Assembly: GCA_902566785.1 (NCBI GenBank)
Contig: CACFKI010000001.1
Coordinates: 1-64,000, forward strand
Length of the DNA stretch: 64,000 nt
From: an uncultured Pelagibacteraceae bacterium
GTDB lineage: Bacteria; Pseudomonadota; Alphaproteobacteria; Pelagibacterales; Pelagibacteraceae
Direction of reading: 5' to 3'
The notes beneath the pieces were generated by a model. It was not told the DNA's origin. It saw only the letters and a list, made by a program, of their open reading frames with translations, and made no database searches. The translations under genes and the position numbers were made by a program. This document shows, piece by piece, positions 31,785 to 43,668 of this stretch (within the stretch, counting starts at the first letter, position 1; every line of letters begins with the position of its first letter).

Positions 31785-34324
31785 TTTTTTAGCTCAGATA
31801 TAGATACAAAGTTTTTTGACAAGTTTTGATTATTTTTTTTAATTTCATTAAAGAAATTCCAAGCTAGAACTAAAATACAATCAGGATTTTTTTTAATATC
31901 TTTTTTGGAAACTATTGGTATTTTTACTCCTGGTATAAATTTTCCATGTTTAAGCTTATTATCCTCAATAATACATTCAATTTCATTTGAAATACCAAAA
32001 AAATTCAAAGCTGTTGTGGCTTTAGCAGGAGAACCATAACCTACTATTTTTTGGTGATTGTTTAGCAATTTTTTTAAATTATTTCTGACATTTTTTTTTA
32101 TTTGTAAAATTTGGTTTTCAAAATTCTTGTAGGTTTTAAATTTTTTAATTCCAAACTTTTCCTCTTCTTTTAATATTTGTTTTACACTACTATGAATTTT
32201 TATTTTTTTATTCTTTGATATATAAATTCTCAAAGAGCCACCATGGGTATTTATTTTTTCCACCTTGTAAATTTGAGACGAAGTAGATTTAAAAAAATAA
32301 TCTAAAGATGTTAAAGACCAGTAGTTATAATGTTCATGATAAATATTATCGAAAGTTAGATCTTTTAACGTATTTACTAGATATTGAACCTCAACAATAA
32401 TTGTACCATTTGGCTTTATCAATTTAAGCATACAATTTGCCATATTTTTTAAATCATCTGAGTGAGCAAAAACATTTGAAGCCAAGATAAGATCAGCACC
32501 CTTTTTTATTTTTTTAAGACTATTCTCATTTAAAAATGAATTGATAGTCTTTATTTTTTTTTTATTAGATATTTTTGCTAAATTTTTTGCAGGTTCTATA
32601 CCTAAAATTTTTTTAAATTTAAGATCTTTAAAAGGTTGTAATCCAATACCATCATTACTTCCTACATCGATAATATATGATTTTCTTGGATTTAAATTAA
32701 ACTCTTTTATATATTTATTTGCAGCATTTTTAAAATGTTCTTTAAATGTATTAGAAGTTGAAGAAAGATAAAAATAGTTTGAAAACATCTTTTTTGGATC
32801 TACAGCAACAGACAACTGACAATTATGGCATTTGCTACAATAATTTATTTCCAAAGGGTAAAGTTCTGTTTTTTGGTCTTTTTTAGATAACAAATTATTT
32901 GCTAAAGGCTGGTAACCTAAGGAAATAACTCTTTTTAATTTTGTATTACCACAACATCTACAATTAAATTTATAACAATTTAGCAATAAGTTTTTTTCTT
33001 TTTCGTCTACAAGAACATGTTTTATAGTATGAGTAATTCCATAATTTTCGTGTTCTCTCTCACCTCTAACTAAATTCAAAAATATTGTATCTTTAGAGAA
33101 AACCATAGTATGTGCAACATTTGGCTTAATTATTGATTGTTGACCTTCATCTACTACCTGTGTGATCTTTGGAGATCCAGGATTTAACAAATCTTGAAAT
33201 ACTTCTATTATTTGTCCTTTTATAAATAAACATTTTTGTTCTTGCTGTGGGTGAAAGTGATTAGCTCTTATTGTTCCTTTTTTTGAATCAATTAATCCAA
33301 TCATATTAATAGGTTCGGTGAGCTCATGATTGCTAATTTTTCCTCGGGCATCCACATACTCATTTTGACCATCTACAACATATTCTAGTTCTTTAGTTAT
33401 ATTATGATCTGACCATTTAAAAATCATTTCTTTTATGCTCTCTTCAAGATTGTAAAGAAATTTAAATCCTGTGGTTAAGATTTTTTTGTTTGATAAAGAA
33501 AAACCTAAGTTAGGAATTTCATCATTGGTTTCAGTAAGTTGAATTTTTGGATTGAATTTTTTACAAATTTCAGCAACTTCCTTGACCGTCACTGTATCTT
33601 TTGTAAAATTAAATAATTCATTATTTATATCTTCTCTTTCCTCCATAAATTTAAAACATCTTGCAACATCTATTAATGGAACTAGACTTTTTAATTGTCT
33701 TCCACCTCCAAATAATCTTAACATTCCATTTTGAGAAGCCATTTTTGAAAAAAAATTAACCATAATATCTATTCTCGCTGTATCGGTTGAATATCCGTAT
33801 ACTGATCCCAATCTAATTATTATAAAATTTTTACCTGAATCTTTTAGTTGTTTTTCGTTGTAATCTTTTGATTTTCCATATGCTAAAACTGGGAAAGTTT
33901 CTTCATCCTCTAAAATATCTTTCCTTACCTCATTTATACCTTCATATACAACATGGGTAGATGGCATTATAATTTTACAATTATCATTAATTGCATCTAA
34001 AATATTTTGTGTCCCTTCTTCAGCTACTTTTTTTATTTTTTGCTCTTTTTTATCGTTAGCCTCACTTTTTACTCTTGGGACATCAGTAATGCCAGCTAGG
34101 TGATGAACTATATCTGCATCATGACAGTATTTATTTATTATTTCTTTATCTAAAATATCACCATGAATAAAATCCATATTCCATTTTCTGAGTTGATTAA
34201 CTCTTTCTGAAATAAATCTATTATCAATTACTATAATTTTATCATTCCAACTATATCCAGAATATATTTTACATAGTTCAGTACCGATATAACCTAAACC
34301 ACCTGTTATAATTATTTTTTTCAT
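31781..34324 (-). CDS. Trifunctional sugar-modifying fusion: SDR epimerase/dehydratase + cupin + C-methyltransferase
   Basis: N-term KIIITGGLGYIGTELCK; middle IRANHFHPQQEQKCLFIKGQ (cupin); C-term CRCCGNTKLKRVISLGYQPLANNL...INYCSKCHNCQLS, IIDVGSNDGIGLQPF, DNIYHEHYNYWSL. One uninterrupted 847-aa frame. Confidence 0.85.
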   Translation of the reverse strand: MKKIIITGGLGYIGTELCKIYSGYSWNDKIIVIDNRFISERVNQLRKWNMDFIHGDILDKEIINKYCHDADIVHHLAGITDVPRVKSEANDKKEQKIKKVAEEGTQNILDAINDNCKIIMPSTHVVYEGINEVRKDILEDEETFPVLAYGKSKDYNEKQLKDSGKNFIIIRLGSVYGYSTDTARIDIMVNFFSKMASQNGMLRLFGGGRQLKSLVPLIDVARCFKFMEEREDINNELFNFTKDTVTVKEVAEICKKFNPKIQLTETNDEIPNLGFSLSNKKILTTGFKFLYNLEESIKEMIFKWSDHNITKELEYVVDGQNEYVDARGKISNHELTEPINMIGLIDSKKGTIRANHFHPQQEQKCLFIKGQIIEVFQDLLNPGSPKITQVVDEGQQSIIKPNVAHTMVFSKDTIFLNLVRGEREHENYGITHTIKHVLVDEKEKNLLLNCYKFNCRCCGNTKLKRVISLGYQPLANNLLSKKDQKTELYPLEINYCSKCHNCQLSVAVDPKKMFSNYFYLSSTSNTFKEHFKNAANKYIKEFNLNPRKSYIIDVGSNDGIGLQPFKDLKFKKILGIEPAKNLAKISNKKKIKTINSFLNENSLKKIKKGADLILASNVFAHSDDLKNMANCMLKLIKPNGTIIVEVQYLVNTLKDLTFDNIYHEHYNYWSLTSLDYFFKSTSSQIYKVEKINTHGGSLRIYISKNKKIKIHSSVKQILKEEEKFGIKKFKTYKNFENQILQIKKNVRNNLKKLLNNHQKIVGYGSPAKATTALNFFGISNEIECIIEDNKLKHGKFIPGVKIPIVSKKDIKKNPDCILVLAWNFFNEIKKNNQNLSKNFVSISELKN

Positions 34325-34383
34325 GAGTAATGTGAATTATCATATTTATATTTATTTTCATAGAATATATATATTGTATTAAT

Positions 34384-35253
34384 ATGAAAATTTTAGTTGT
34401 TTCACCCTATAGAGGGATTGGAGATTTAATATTTCATTTACCATTGCTAAGATTTCTTAAAAAAAAATATAAAACTAAAATTAATTTAATTACAGTTCAT
34501 AACTCAAAAGCAAAATTTATTTTAAAAGGTGAAAATTTAGTATCAAAAATCATATATGGAGATTTTAATAGACAAAATATTCTACAAAAGGTAGTAGCCC
34601 TTAAAAATGAAATAAATAAATTTAATTCTGATCTAACTGTTTTATCTGCATCGAGTAAAAGATTAAAAGCATCATTGATACTATCAAATGCTAAAAAAAA
34701 AATAAGTTTTTCAAAAACCAATGAAAAAGATTTATCTAAATATATATACAATGAAACTAAAAAGAAGTTTAATTTAAAGAAGTTAGAAAAAAATTATACA
34801 TTAAAATCAAAATCTTTTACAAAAAAAAAAAAAATTTTTTTAAATGTTGATTCTTTTCATAATCAAAATAATTGGGGTGAACAAAATTATTTAAAACTTA
34901 TAAATAAAATTACCCATAAGAAAAAAAAGTTATTTATTAATTTCTCTCCTAGAAATAAAAAAAAATTTCGATCAATAATTTCAGTGTTAAAAAATAAACC
35001 TAATGTTGAATTTACATATAATAAAAATTTTAAATCTGTATTAAAAATAATTAGAGAATGTGATTATATAATCGGAAATGAATCTGGTCCAATATGTTTA
35101 GGTGCTGCTTTTAAAAAGAAAGTTTTGAGTATTTACAATCCAAATACGACACCAAAATCAAGTAAAACTATTTATAATAAAGTTAGTTTTATAAATTCAA
35201 CAAAACTAAATAATTTATTTATTCAAAAAAAGATTTTAAAATTTATCAATTAA
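34384..35253 (+). CDS. GT9/heptosyltransferase-like glycosyltransferase
   Basis: VVSPYRGIGDLIFHLPLLRFLKKKY, CDYIIGNESGPICLGAAFKKKVLSIYNPN. Confidence 0.75.
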   Translation: MKILVVSPYRGIGDLIFHLPLLRFLKKKYKTKINLITVHNSKAKFILKGENLVSKIIYGDFNRQNILQKVVALKNEINKFNSDLTVLSASSKRLKASLILSNAKKKISFSKTNEKDLSKYIYNETKKKFNLKKLEKNYTLKSKSFTKKKKIFLNVDSFHNQNNWGEQNYLKLINKITHKKKKLFINFSPRNKKKFRSIISVLKNKPNVEFTYNKNFKSVLKIIRECDYIIGNESGPICLGAAFKKKVLSIYNPNTTPKSSKTIYNKVSFINSTKLNNLFIQKKILKFIN

Positions 35254-35259
35254 ATTTAT

Positions 35260-37071
35260 TCAAATATCTTTGTTTATTTTTAAAACACCAATAAAAGCTT
35301 CTTGAGGAATTTCAACTCTTCCAAATTGTTTAGATTTTGCTTTTCCTTTTTTTTGTTTATCCAAAAGTTTTCTTTTTCTATCTCTTGCACCACCACCATG
35401 AATTTTTGTTAAAACATCTTTTTTAAATCCTTTTATTGTTTCCCTGGCAATTATTTTTCCACCTATTGCTGCTTGAACAGGAATCATAAAATTATGCCTT
35501 GGAATTAAATCTTTTAATTTTTCACAAACCTCTTTGCCGATTGATTGAGCAAAATCTTTATGAACCATCATCGATAATGCATCCACTGGTTCAGAGTTAA
35601 CCAGTATTGACAACTTTACTAGATCGCCTTCTTTATGATTTAACATCTCATAATCAAAACTTGCATAACCACTTGTCATAGATTTTAATCTATCATTGAA
35701 GTCAAAAACAACTTCATTAAGTGGAAGTTCGTAACTTAAAACTGCTCTATTACCAGAATAAGTAAGATTTGTTTGTATTCCTCTTTTATCTTGGCAAATT
35801 TTAATTATTGAACCTAAATATTGATCAGGTGATATAATTGTAGCTTTAATCCATGGTTCCTCAATTAATTTAATAAAAGTAGGGTCAGGTAGGCTTGATG
35901 GATTTTGAAGCTCAATTATCTCTCCTTTATTTAGGTGAACTTTATACACAACACCTGGAGTAGTTGTTAATAAATTAATATCAAATTCTCTTTCTAATCT
36001 TTCTGTAATAATCTCTAAGTGCAATAAGCCAAGAAAACCACAACGAAAACCTAATCCAAGCGCAGAAGAAGATTCAGCTTCATATGAAAAACTGGCATCG
36101 TTTAATTGAAGTTTTGCTAAACCATCTTTTAATTTTTGATATTCAGAACTATCAACTGGAAATAAACCACAAAATACGACTGGTTTACTTGGTTTAAATC
36201 CTGGTAGAGCTTGCACCAAAGGTTTATCTGCTTCACAGATTGTATCACCAACTTTTGTATCAGATAAATTTTTTATTCCAGTAATAATAAAACCAATTTC
36301 ACCTGAATTAAGCTCATTAACATCTTTTGCTTTTGGAGTAAAAACTCCAACTTTTTCAACAATATATTCTTGCTTAGTTGAAATCATTTTTATTTTCATA
36401 TTTTTGATAATTTTTCCATCAATAACTCTTACTAGAATTACAACACCTAAATATGAATCATACCAGCTATCTACTAATAAACATTTAAGATACTCCTCTT
36501 TCTGCCCTTTAGGTGATGGTAATATTTTGACAATAGACTCCAAAATTTCATCAATTCCCTCACCAGTTTTACCAGAACATGAGACAGCATTTGAAGTATC
36601 TATACCTATTACATCTTCAATTTGTTTTTTAGTTCTATCAATTTCTGATGCTGGTAGATCAATCTTATTTAAAATTGGAATTATTTCATGATTAATATCT
36701 AGTGCTTGATAAACATTTGCAAGTGTTTGGGCTTCAACTCCTTGCGTACTGTCCACTATCAAAATTGATCCTTCACAAGCATAAAGTGATCTGCTTACTT
36801 CATAACTAAAATCAACATGTCCAGGTGTATCAATAATATTAAGAATATATTCTTTGCCATTTTTTGCTTTATAATTTAATTTAACAGTTTGGGCTTTAAT
36901 TGTAATTCCTCTTTCTCTTTCAATATCCATGGAGTCTAAAACTTGAGCTTTCATCTCTCTTTCTGTCAGTCCTCCACAACGATGAATAATTCTATCAGCA
37001 ATAGTAGATTTACCATGGTCAATATGAGCAATTATTGCGAAATTTCTTATATTATCAATTGGAGATGACAT
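35260..37071 (-). CDS. lepA: Elongation factor 4
   Basis: [37 protein letters not shown]-term [36 protein letters not shown]. Confidence 0.98.
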   Translation of the reverse strand: MSSPIDNIRNFAIIAHIDHGKSTIADRIIHRCGGLTEREMKAQVLDSMDIERERGITIKAQTVKLNYKAKNGKEYILNIIDTPGHVDFSYEVSRSLYACEGSILIVDSTQGVEAQTLANVYQALDINHEIIPILNKIDLPASEIDRTKKQIEDVIGIDTSNAVSCSGKTGEGIDEILESIVKILPSPKGQKEEYLKCLLVDSWYDSYLGVVILVRVIDGKIIKNMKIKMISTKQEYIVEKVGVFTPKAKDVNELNSGEIGFIITGIKNLSDTKVGDTICEADKPLVQALPGFKPSKPVVFCGLFPVDSSEYQKLKDGLAKLQLNDASFSYEAESSSALGLGFRCGFLGLLHLEIITERLEREFDINLLTTTPGVVYKVHLNKGEIIELQNPSSLPDPTFIKLIEEPWIKATIISPDQYLGSIIKICQDKRGIQTNLTYSGNRAVLSYELPLNEVVFDFNDRLKSMTSGYASFDYEMLNHKEGDLVKLSILVNSEPVDALSMMVHKDFAQSIGKEVCEKLKDLIPRHNFMIPVQAAIGGKIIARETIKGFKKDVLTKIHGGGARDRKRKLLDKQKKGKAKSKQFGRVEIPQEAFIGVLKINKDI

Positions 37072-39480
37072 TTAAGATCTTATTTTTGCACCAGATTTCT
37101 TTTCTACCTCAGAAATTATTAGATTACTTATATGATCTAAATCTTTTTCATTAAGTGCTTTATCTAATGATTGTAAATTAACATTTATAGCAATTGATTT
37201 TTTTCCTGATGGAATATTTTCCCCCTCATAAACATCAAAAACATTAATTGATTTAATTAAATTTCTATCTACTGATGAAATAATATTTACCAATTCCTGA
37301 ACTTTAAAATGTTTATCAACTATAAATGCAAAATCTCGTTCTGATTTTTGGAAATCAGAAAAATGATAGGATGACTTCCTTTCTCTTAATTTTCTTTTAG
37401 TATCCTTTATATAATCTAAATATATTTCAAAACCAACCAAACTATCAGTTTTGATATCTAAATTTTTAATTATATTAGGATGGATCTCCCCAAAAAATGC
37501 AACTGGCTTGTCCTCATTCTTGCTCAGGAAAACCTTCCCGGATTTACCTGGGTGGTAATAAGAAGGTGCTTGGTCGATGAAATGAAGTTTTTCTCTACTA
37601 AAACCAGTCTCAACCAATGTTTGAACTAAATCTCGTTTTGCGTCATAAACATCTATAATTCTGTCTTTTTCAATCCAATTTGATCTATTAGCCCTTCCAG
37701 ATTTTAAAGCACCTAAAACAGTTAATTGTTCCCCTGGTTTTTTTCCAAAGAAAATTGGACCTATTTCAAATAGAGATAAATCATTAAACCCTCTATCTAT
37801 ATTTTTTTTTAGATAAAATATTAAATTTGAAAAAATAGAGTTTCTAAGAACATTTAGATCTGAACTAATGGGATTTATAATATCAATTTGATCCTTATTC
37901 TCCCTAAAGTGATTATTAATTTTCTCATCAGTGAATGACCAAGTTACTGTTTCAAGATAACCTTTGGATGCAACTGATCTTTGTAAAAAATGAAATAGTT
38001 TTTGACTTTTGTTTAATGTGGATTTAGATCTTGTTTTTTCTGGATCAATTGTCTTAATATGATTATATCCTTTTATTCTAACTATTTCTTCAACTATATC
38101 TATTGGTTGAGTTATATCAGGTCTCCAAGAAGGTATTTTTAGTTTAAATTTACTATTTTTTACTTTAGTCTCAAATCCAAGATTATTTAGGATATTAATT
38201 ATTTCTTTTTCTTTAATCTTAAAACCTGAAACTTTTTCGAACAACGAAATTTCAAATTGAATATAATTACTTTTAAAATTTTTTATTTTTTGATTATTAA
38301 ATTTACTAACTTTTCCTCCACATATTCTAACAATTAGTTCAGCTGCTTTTTCTAAGCCTGCTAAATTTGAATTTGGATCTATGCCTCTTTCAAACCTAAA
38401 TTTTGCATCTGTTTCTATATTTAGAGCTTTAGATGTCTTCCTTATTGATCTCGGATTAAAGTATGCTGATTCTAATAATATATTTTTTGTATTTTTCTCA
38501 GTACCTGATCGAGTACCACCAATAATCCCTCCAAGCCCTAAAACTCCAGATCTGTCAGATATTACACACATGCCATCTTCTAGGATATATTTTTTATTAT
38601 CTAACCCGTCAAATGTTTCTCCTTTTTTTGAATTTCTGACTATGATCTCTTTATTAATTTTATCAGCATCGTAAGCATGAAGTGGTCTATTAAGATCTAT
38701 CATCACATAATTTGTAATATCAACAACTGCTGATATTGGTTTTTGTCCTAATGATATAATTTTATCTTTTAACCATTTTGGGCTTTCCACATTCTTTATC
38801 CCTCTAATAAGACAACTTCCAAAAGATTCACAGCCCTGATTTTTATCTTTTTTTATAGAAACTTTTATATTTTGGTTACCTGCTAATTTTAATTTTTTTT
38901 TACTTAAACTTATTAAATTTCCTGTCCCTGCTGCAGCAAGATCTCGGGCAACTCCCCTGACGCCTAAACAATCAGGTCTATTAGGTGTAATTGATAAATC
39001 AATTATTTTAGGACTAGTATTTTTAAAATATTTATTACCAATTTTATTTTGGTATTTTTTTGAAGAAAGCTCAATAATTCCCTCACTTTCTTTGGAGATA
39101 TTTAATTCAGCCTCAGAACATAACATTCCATAAGAGGTTATTCCTCTTATTTTGCTAATTGATAGTTTCATTTTATTTTTTGGAATAATACTTCCTGGAG
39201 AAGCATAAATTGTTAAAAGATTTTTTTTTGCATTTGGGGCTCCACATACAACTTTTATTAAATCTTTCTTACCTATATCAACGTCACAAACTTTTAATCT
39301 ATCTGCATTAGGATGTTTATCTGCATTTACTATTTTGCCAACAATAAATTGGTCAAGCTCATTAGGTATGTTTTCGAAACTTTCTACTTCAAGTCCTATG
39401 GAAGTTAAATTTTCAATTATTTTGTCATCGCTAAGCTTTGTTTCTAAATGATCTTTAAGCCATTGAATAGTAAACTTCAT
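37072..39480 (-). CDS. pheT: Phenylalanyl-tRNA synthetase beta subunit
   Basis: 802 aa; [51 protein letters not shown]. Confidence 0.97.
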   Translation of the reverse strand: MKFTIQWLKDHLETKLSDDKIIENLTSIGLEVESFENIPNELDQFIVGKIVNADKHPNADRLKVCDVDIGKKDLIKVVCGAPNAKKNLLTIYASPGSIIPKNKMKLSISKIRGITSYGMLCSEAELNISKESEGIIELSSKKYQNKIGNKYFKNTSPKIIDLSITPNRPDCLGVRGVARDLAAAGTGNLISLSKKKLKLAGNQNIKVSIKKDKNQGCESFGSCLIRGIKNVESPKWLKDKIISLGQKPISAVVDITNYVMIDLNRPLHAYDADKINKEIIVRNSKKGETFDGLDNKKYILEDGMCVISDRSGVLGLGGIIGGTRSGTEKNTKNILLESAYFNPRSIRKTSKALNIETDAKFRFERGIDPNSNLAGLEKAAELIVRICGGKVSKFNNQKIKNFKSNYIQFEISLFEKVSGFKIKEKEIINILNNLGFETKVKNSKFKLKIPSWRPDITQPIDIVEEIVRIKGYNHIKTIDPEKTRSKSTLNKSQKLFHFLQRSVASKGYLETVTWSFTDEKINNHFRENKDQIDIINPISSDLNVLRNSIFSNLIFYLKKNIDRGFNDLSLFEIGPIFFGKKPGEQLTVLGALKSGRANRSNWIEKDRIIDVYDAKRDLVQTLVETGFSREKLHFIDQAPSYYHPGKSGKVFLSKNEDKPVAFFGEIHPNIIKNLDIKTDSLVGFEIYLDYIKDTKRKLRERKSSYHFSDFQKSERDFAFIVDKHFKVQELVNIISSVDRNLIKSINVFDVYEGENIPSGKKSIAINVNLQSLDKALNEKDLDHISNLIISEVEKKSGAKIRS

Positions 39481-40544
39481 CTACTCAACCCTCTATAGCT
39501 TGATGGCACATCTAAAGGATCGAAACCAAAATGATTTAGCCACCTATAATCAGTTTCAAAAAAAGCTCTTAAATCATTAATTCCATACTTTAACATTGCC
39601 AAACGATCTATACCAATTCCAAACGCATAACCTTGATATTTTCTGGGATCAACTTTTACATTTCTTAAAACATTTGGGTGCACCATTCCACAACCTAAAA
39701 TTTCTAACCATTTATCTCCATCACCAATTACAATTTTTCCATCTTTTATTTCATATCCAATATCAACTTCAGCTGATGGTTCAGTGAACGGAAAATGACT
39801 GGGCCTAAATCTCATATTTATTTTTTTTACTTCAAAAAACTCTTTTATAAAATAATTTAAACAACCTTTTAAATGTCCCATATTTATATTTTTATCTATA
39901 TGCAAACCTTCAACTTGATGAAACATAGGGGCATGTGTTTGATCACTATCTGACCTATAAGTTCTTCCTGGTGCGATTATTTTAAATGGTGGTTTTCCTT
40001 TTTTCATAGTTCTTACTTGAACAGGTGATGTATGGGTCCTCAAAAGATAATCTTTTTCCTTATTTAAATAAAATGTGTCATGCATATCCCTCGCTGGATG
40101 ATTGTCTGGAGTATTTAATGCCGTAAAATTATTATATTCATTCTCAACATCAGGCCCCTCTTCAACACTAAATCCTATTTCGGAAAATATTGAGGAAATT
40201 TCATCAATTACCTGAGAGACCGGGTGTACTTTTCCTTGATTAAAACTTCTCTCTGGTAAAGTAATATCTAATTTTTCGTTTTGTAGCTTTGAATTGATTT
40301 TTTTATTTTCGATTTCTTCAAATCCTATATTTAATTGATTTTGTAATTCATCTTTTATAAGATTAAGTTCAGATGCAAACTTTTTTCTTTCTTCAACAGA
40401 TATAGATCCAATTTTTTTAAATTCTAATGCAATGACTCCATTTTTTCCAAACAGCTCAGTTTTAATTTGATTTAAATTATCAAAACTATCATTATTCTTA
40501 ATTTTACCTATATATTCATCTTTTATTTTTTTAATATCCGACAT
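39477..40544 (-). CDS. pheS: Phenylalanyl-tRNA synthetase alpha subunit
   Basis: 355 aa; [54 protein letters not shown]. Confidence 0.97.
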   Translation of the reverse strand: MSDIKKIKDEYIGKIKNNDSFDNLNQIKTELFGKNGVIALEFKKIGSISVEERKKFASELNLIKDELQNQLNIGFEEIENKKINSKLQNEKLDITLPERSFNQGKVHPVSQVIDEISSIFSEIGFSVEEGPDVENEYNNFTALNTPDNHPARDMHDTFYLNKEKDYLLRTHTSPVQVRTMKKGKPPFKIIAPGRTYRSDSDQTHAPMFHQVEGLHIDKNINMGHLKGCLNYFIKEFFEVKKINMRFRPSHFPFTEPSAEVDIGYEIKDGKIVIGDGDKWLEILGCGMVHPNVLRNVKVDPRKYQGYAFGIGIDRLAMLKYGINDLRAFFETDYRWLNHFGFDPLDVPSSYRGLSR

Positions 40545-40587
40545 TTCTGTAGATTATTTGTATAATTAAGAAAAACAATAGTGAAGA

Positions 40588-40944
40588 TTAATTCAGTGCT
40601 GCTTGTGCTTTTTTTACTATGATTTTAAATGCCTCTGGACTATCGTATGCTATTTCAGCTAAAATTTTCCTATCCAATTTTATGCCAGATTTATTTAGCC
40701 CATTAATAAATTTTGAATATGTTAATCCTTCAGATCTAACACCTGCATTTATTCTTTGTATCCATAAAGATTTAATATCTCTTTTTTTATTTCTTCTATC
40801 TCTGTAAGCATATTGCATAGCCTTTTCCATTGCTTGGCGAGCTACTCTTATTGTGTTTTTTCTTCTTCCCCACTGACCTTTTACAGCTTTTAAAACTTTT
40901 TTATGTTTTGCTCTACTTGTTACACCTCTTTTTACTCTAGCCAT
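40588..40944 (-). CDS. rplT: 50S ribosomal protein L20
   Basis: 118 aa; [38 protein letters not shown]. Confidence 0.98.
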   Translation of the reverse strand: MARVKRGVTSRAKHKKVLKAVKGQWGRRKNTIRVARQAMEKAMQYAYRDRRNKKRDIKSLWIQRINAGVRSEGLTYSKFINGLNKSGIKLDRKILAEIAYDSPEAFKIIVKKAQAALN

Positions 40945-40945
40945 T

Positions 40946-41152
40946 TTATCCTCTTAAATTATAAGGCATATAAGATTTTACAATTTTGCTGTCCTGTTTA
41001 GACATTATAGTAGTGCCTCTTTGTTTTCTAATTTGTGAATTAGTTCTTTTAATCATTCCATGCCTTTTACCAGCTTGAGCCATTACAACTTTTCCTTTGG
41101 AGGTAATTTTAAACCTTTTTTTTGCTGAGCTTTTTGTTTTTAGTTTTGGCAT
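40946..41152 (-). CDS. rpmI: 50S ribosomal protein L35
   Basis: 68 aa; [33 protein letters not shown]. Confidence 0.97.
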   Translation of the reverse strand: MPKLKTKSSAKKRFKITSKGKVVMAQAGKRHGMIKRTNSQIRKQRGTTIMSKQDSKIVKSYMPYNLRG

Positions 41153-41205
41153 AATTGAGTGGGGTTATACAAATATTAATATTAATTTACAACTAGAAAT
41201 ATTGA

Positions 41206-41751
41206 TTATAATGGTTGAATAACCATAATCATTTGTTTTCCATCGAATTTTGGCTGAAGTTCTACTTTTCCCATGTTTTGCATGTCTTGCTTGATCTTAT
41301 CCATAAGCTCATTTCCTAAGTGTGAATGTTGAAGCTCTCTACCTTTGAATTTAATTGTGAACTTAACTTTATCTCCTTTGGATAAAAATTTTTGTGCATT
41401 TTTGATTTTAAAAGTATAATCATGAACTTCTGTCACTGGTCTAAGTTTGATTTCCTTTAATTCAATTTTCTTTTGTTTTTTTTTTGCTTTATTTGCTTTC
41501 TTTTGAGCATCATATTTGTATTTACCCATGTCCATGATTTTACAGACTGGTGGTTTAGCGTTTGGAGCAATCTCGATTAAATCTAATCCCTCATTTTTGG
41601 CTTTATTAATTGCTTCATTGAGATTTAAAATCCCTAAATTTTCCCCATCACTTGATATCACCTGAACCTCTGATGAAATAATTCTGTTATTTGATCTAGG
41701 CCCTCGATCTTTGGTTCGTCTTTGAAAATAATTTTGTTTGAAATCTGCCAC
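41206..41751 (-). CDS. infC: Translation initiation factor IF-3 (GTG start as read)
   Basis: KICKIMDMGKYKYDAQKKANKAKKKQK-type IF3 motif, VKFTIKFKGRELQHSHLG. Confidence 0.96.
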   Translation of the reverse strand: MADFKQNYFQRRTKDRGPRSNNRIISSEVQVISSDGENLGILNLNEAINKAKNEGLDLIEIAPNAKPPVCKIMDMGKYKYDAQKKANKAKKKQKKIELKEIKLRPVTEVHDYTFKIKNAQKFLSKGDKVKFTIKFKGRELQHSHLGNELMDKIKQDMQNMGKVELQPKFDGKQMIMVIQPL

Positions 41752-43668
41752 TTAATTTGAATTCGCTTTATTTAACGCAGAATATTTTTTTAAGAATAAT
41801 TTTAATTCCATATTTTCTTGTTTATTAGAATCCAATCTTCTAATAGTTACTGTGTTACTGTCAACTTCTTTTTTTCCACATATAAGCAGAATTGGTATCT
41901 TTGATAAAGAATGTTCCCTTATTTTGTAATTTAAATTATGATTTTTTAAATCAACAATAGATGAAATACCATTTTTTTTAATTTCTCGACTAACTTGTTT
42001 TGCATACGCATCGAAATCACTTGACACAGGAATAACGACTGTCTGAAGTGGAGAAATCCAAAAAGGTAGTTTACCAGCATAATTTTCAATTAAAATACCA
42101 ATAAATCTTTCTAAAGATCCAAACAAAGCTCTATGTAACATAACTGGAATTTTTTTTGATCCATCTTTATCTACAAAAGTTGCTCCAAGGCGGCCAGGTA
42201 AATTTAAATCTACTTGTAAAGTTCCACATTGCCAATCTCTTCCAATTGCATCTCTTAAAACAAATTCTATTTTTGGTCCATAAAATGCACCTTCACCTTT
42301 GTTAATTGAATACTCTAGCTTAGATGCTTTAATAGCTTCTAACAAAGCTTTTTCAGATTTATCCCAAACATTATCATCTCCAACTCTTAAATCTGGTCTA
42401 TCAGAATATTTTAAAATTACATTTTCAAATCCAAGATCTTTGTAAATTTCTAAAATTAAATTTGTAACACTTAAACACTCTTCCGTTATTTGTTCCTCCG
42501 TACAAAAAATGTGTGCATCGTCTTGTGTAAAGGCCCTTACTCTTAAAAGACCATGCAACGCTCCAGAGGGTTCGTATCTATGAACCTTGCCAAATTCTGA
42601 CATTTTTAAGGGTAAATCTCTATAACTTTTAAGTCCTTGATTAAATACCTGAACACATCCTGGACAATTCATAGGTTTTATTGCGAATATTTTTTCATCA
42701 GGTGTAGTAGAGGTGTACATATTAGCGCCAAACTTTTCCCAATGTCCTGATTTTTCCCATAATGATCTATCAAGTATTTCGGGAGTATTTATTTCTTTGT
42801 AACCTGCATCGTCTTGTTTTGATCTCATATAGGAAATTAGTTTTTGAAATAAATTCCAACCTTTTTCATGCCAAAATACTGATCCTGGACTTTCTTCTCG
42901 AAAATGAAATAAATCCATTTCTTTTCCTAATTTTCTATGATCCCTTTTTTCAGCTTCTTCAATTCTTTTTAGATAGTCATCTAATTCTTTCTGTGATGAC
43001 CAACTTGTTCCATAAATTCTTTGAAGCATTTCATTAGTTGAATCACCTCTCCAATATGCACCTGCAACTTTAGTTAATTTAAAATATTTTCCAATTTTTC
43101 CAGTTGATGCTAAATGCGGTCCTCTACATAGGTCATGCCATTTTCCATGAAAATAAATTGAAACTTCCTCACCCTTCGGAATATCTTTTATAATCTCTGA
43201 TTTATAATTTTCTCCAATTTTTTTAAAATGTGTAATTGCTTTTTCTCTATCCCAAACTTCTCGATAAGTTGGCTCATCCCTATCAACTATTTCTGACATT
43301 TTTTTTTCAATTTTTTTTAAGTCATTTTCAGTAAAAGGTTCTTTTCTTGAAAAATCATAGTAAAAACCATTTTCAATAGTAGGTCCTATAGTTACTTGTG
43401 TTCCGGGAAACAATTCTTGGACAGCCATGGCTAATATATGTGCAGTATCATGTCTTATCGTATCTAAACCATCTTTGTCTTTTGCTGTTAAAATTTTTAC
43501 AGTACAATCTTTTTCAATTTCAAAGCTAAGATCTTTTAAATTGCCATCTACACTCATTAGTAAAGCCTCTTTAGCTAAAGACTTACTTATTTTTTCTGCA
43601 ATCTTAATTCCTGAAACTTTTTTCTCAAAAGTTAACTTTTTTCCATCTGGTAAAGTTATGTTAAGCAT
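41752..43668 (-). CDS. thrS: Threonyl-tRNA synthetase
   Basis: 638 aa; TGS domain start, RHDTAHILAMAVQELFPGTQVTIGPTIENGFYYDF, KPMNCPGCVQVF. Confidence 0.98.
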   Translation of the reverse strand: MLNITLPDGKKLTFEKKVSGIKIAEKISKSLAKEALLMSVDGNLKDLSFEIEKDCTVKILTAKDKDGLDTIRHDTAHILAMAVQELFPGTQVTIGPTIENGFYYDFSRKEPFTENDLKKIEKKMSEIVDRDEPTYREVWDREKAITHFKKIGENYKSEIIKDIPKGEEVSIYFHGKWHDLCRGPHLASTGKIGKYFKLTKVAGAYWRGDSTNEMLQRIYGTSWSSQKELDDYLKRIEEAEKRDHRKLGKEMDLFHFREESPGSVFWHEKGWNLFQKLISYMRSKQDDAGYKEINTPEILDRSLWEKSGHWEKFGANMYTSTTPDEKIFAIKPMNCPGCVQVFNQGLKSYRDLPLKMSEFGKVHRYEPSGALHGLLRVRAFTQDDAHIFCTEEQITEECLSVTNLILEIYKDLGFENVILKYSDRPDLRVGDDNVWDKSEKALLEAIKASKLEYSINKGEGAFYGPKIEFVLRDAIGRDWQCGTLQVDLNLPGRLGATFVDKDGSKKIPVMLHRALFGSLERFIGILIENYAGKLPFWISPLQTVVIPVSSDFDAYAKQVSREIKKNGISSIVDLKNHNLNYKIREHSLSKIPILLICGKKEVDSNTVTIRRLDSNKQENMELKLFLKKYSALNKANSN

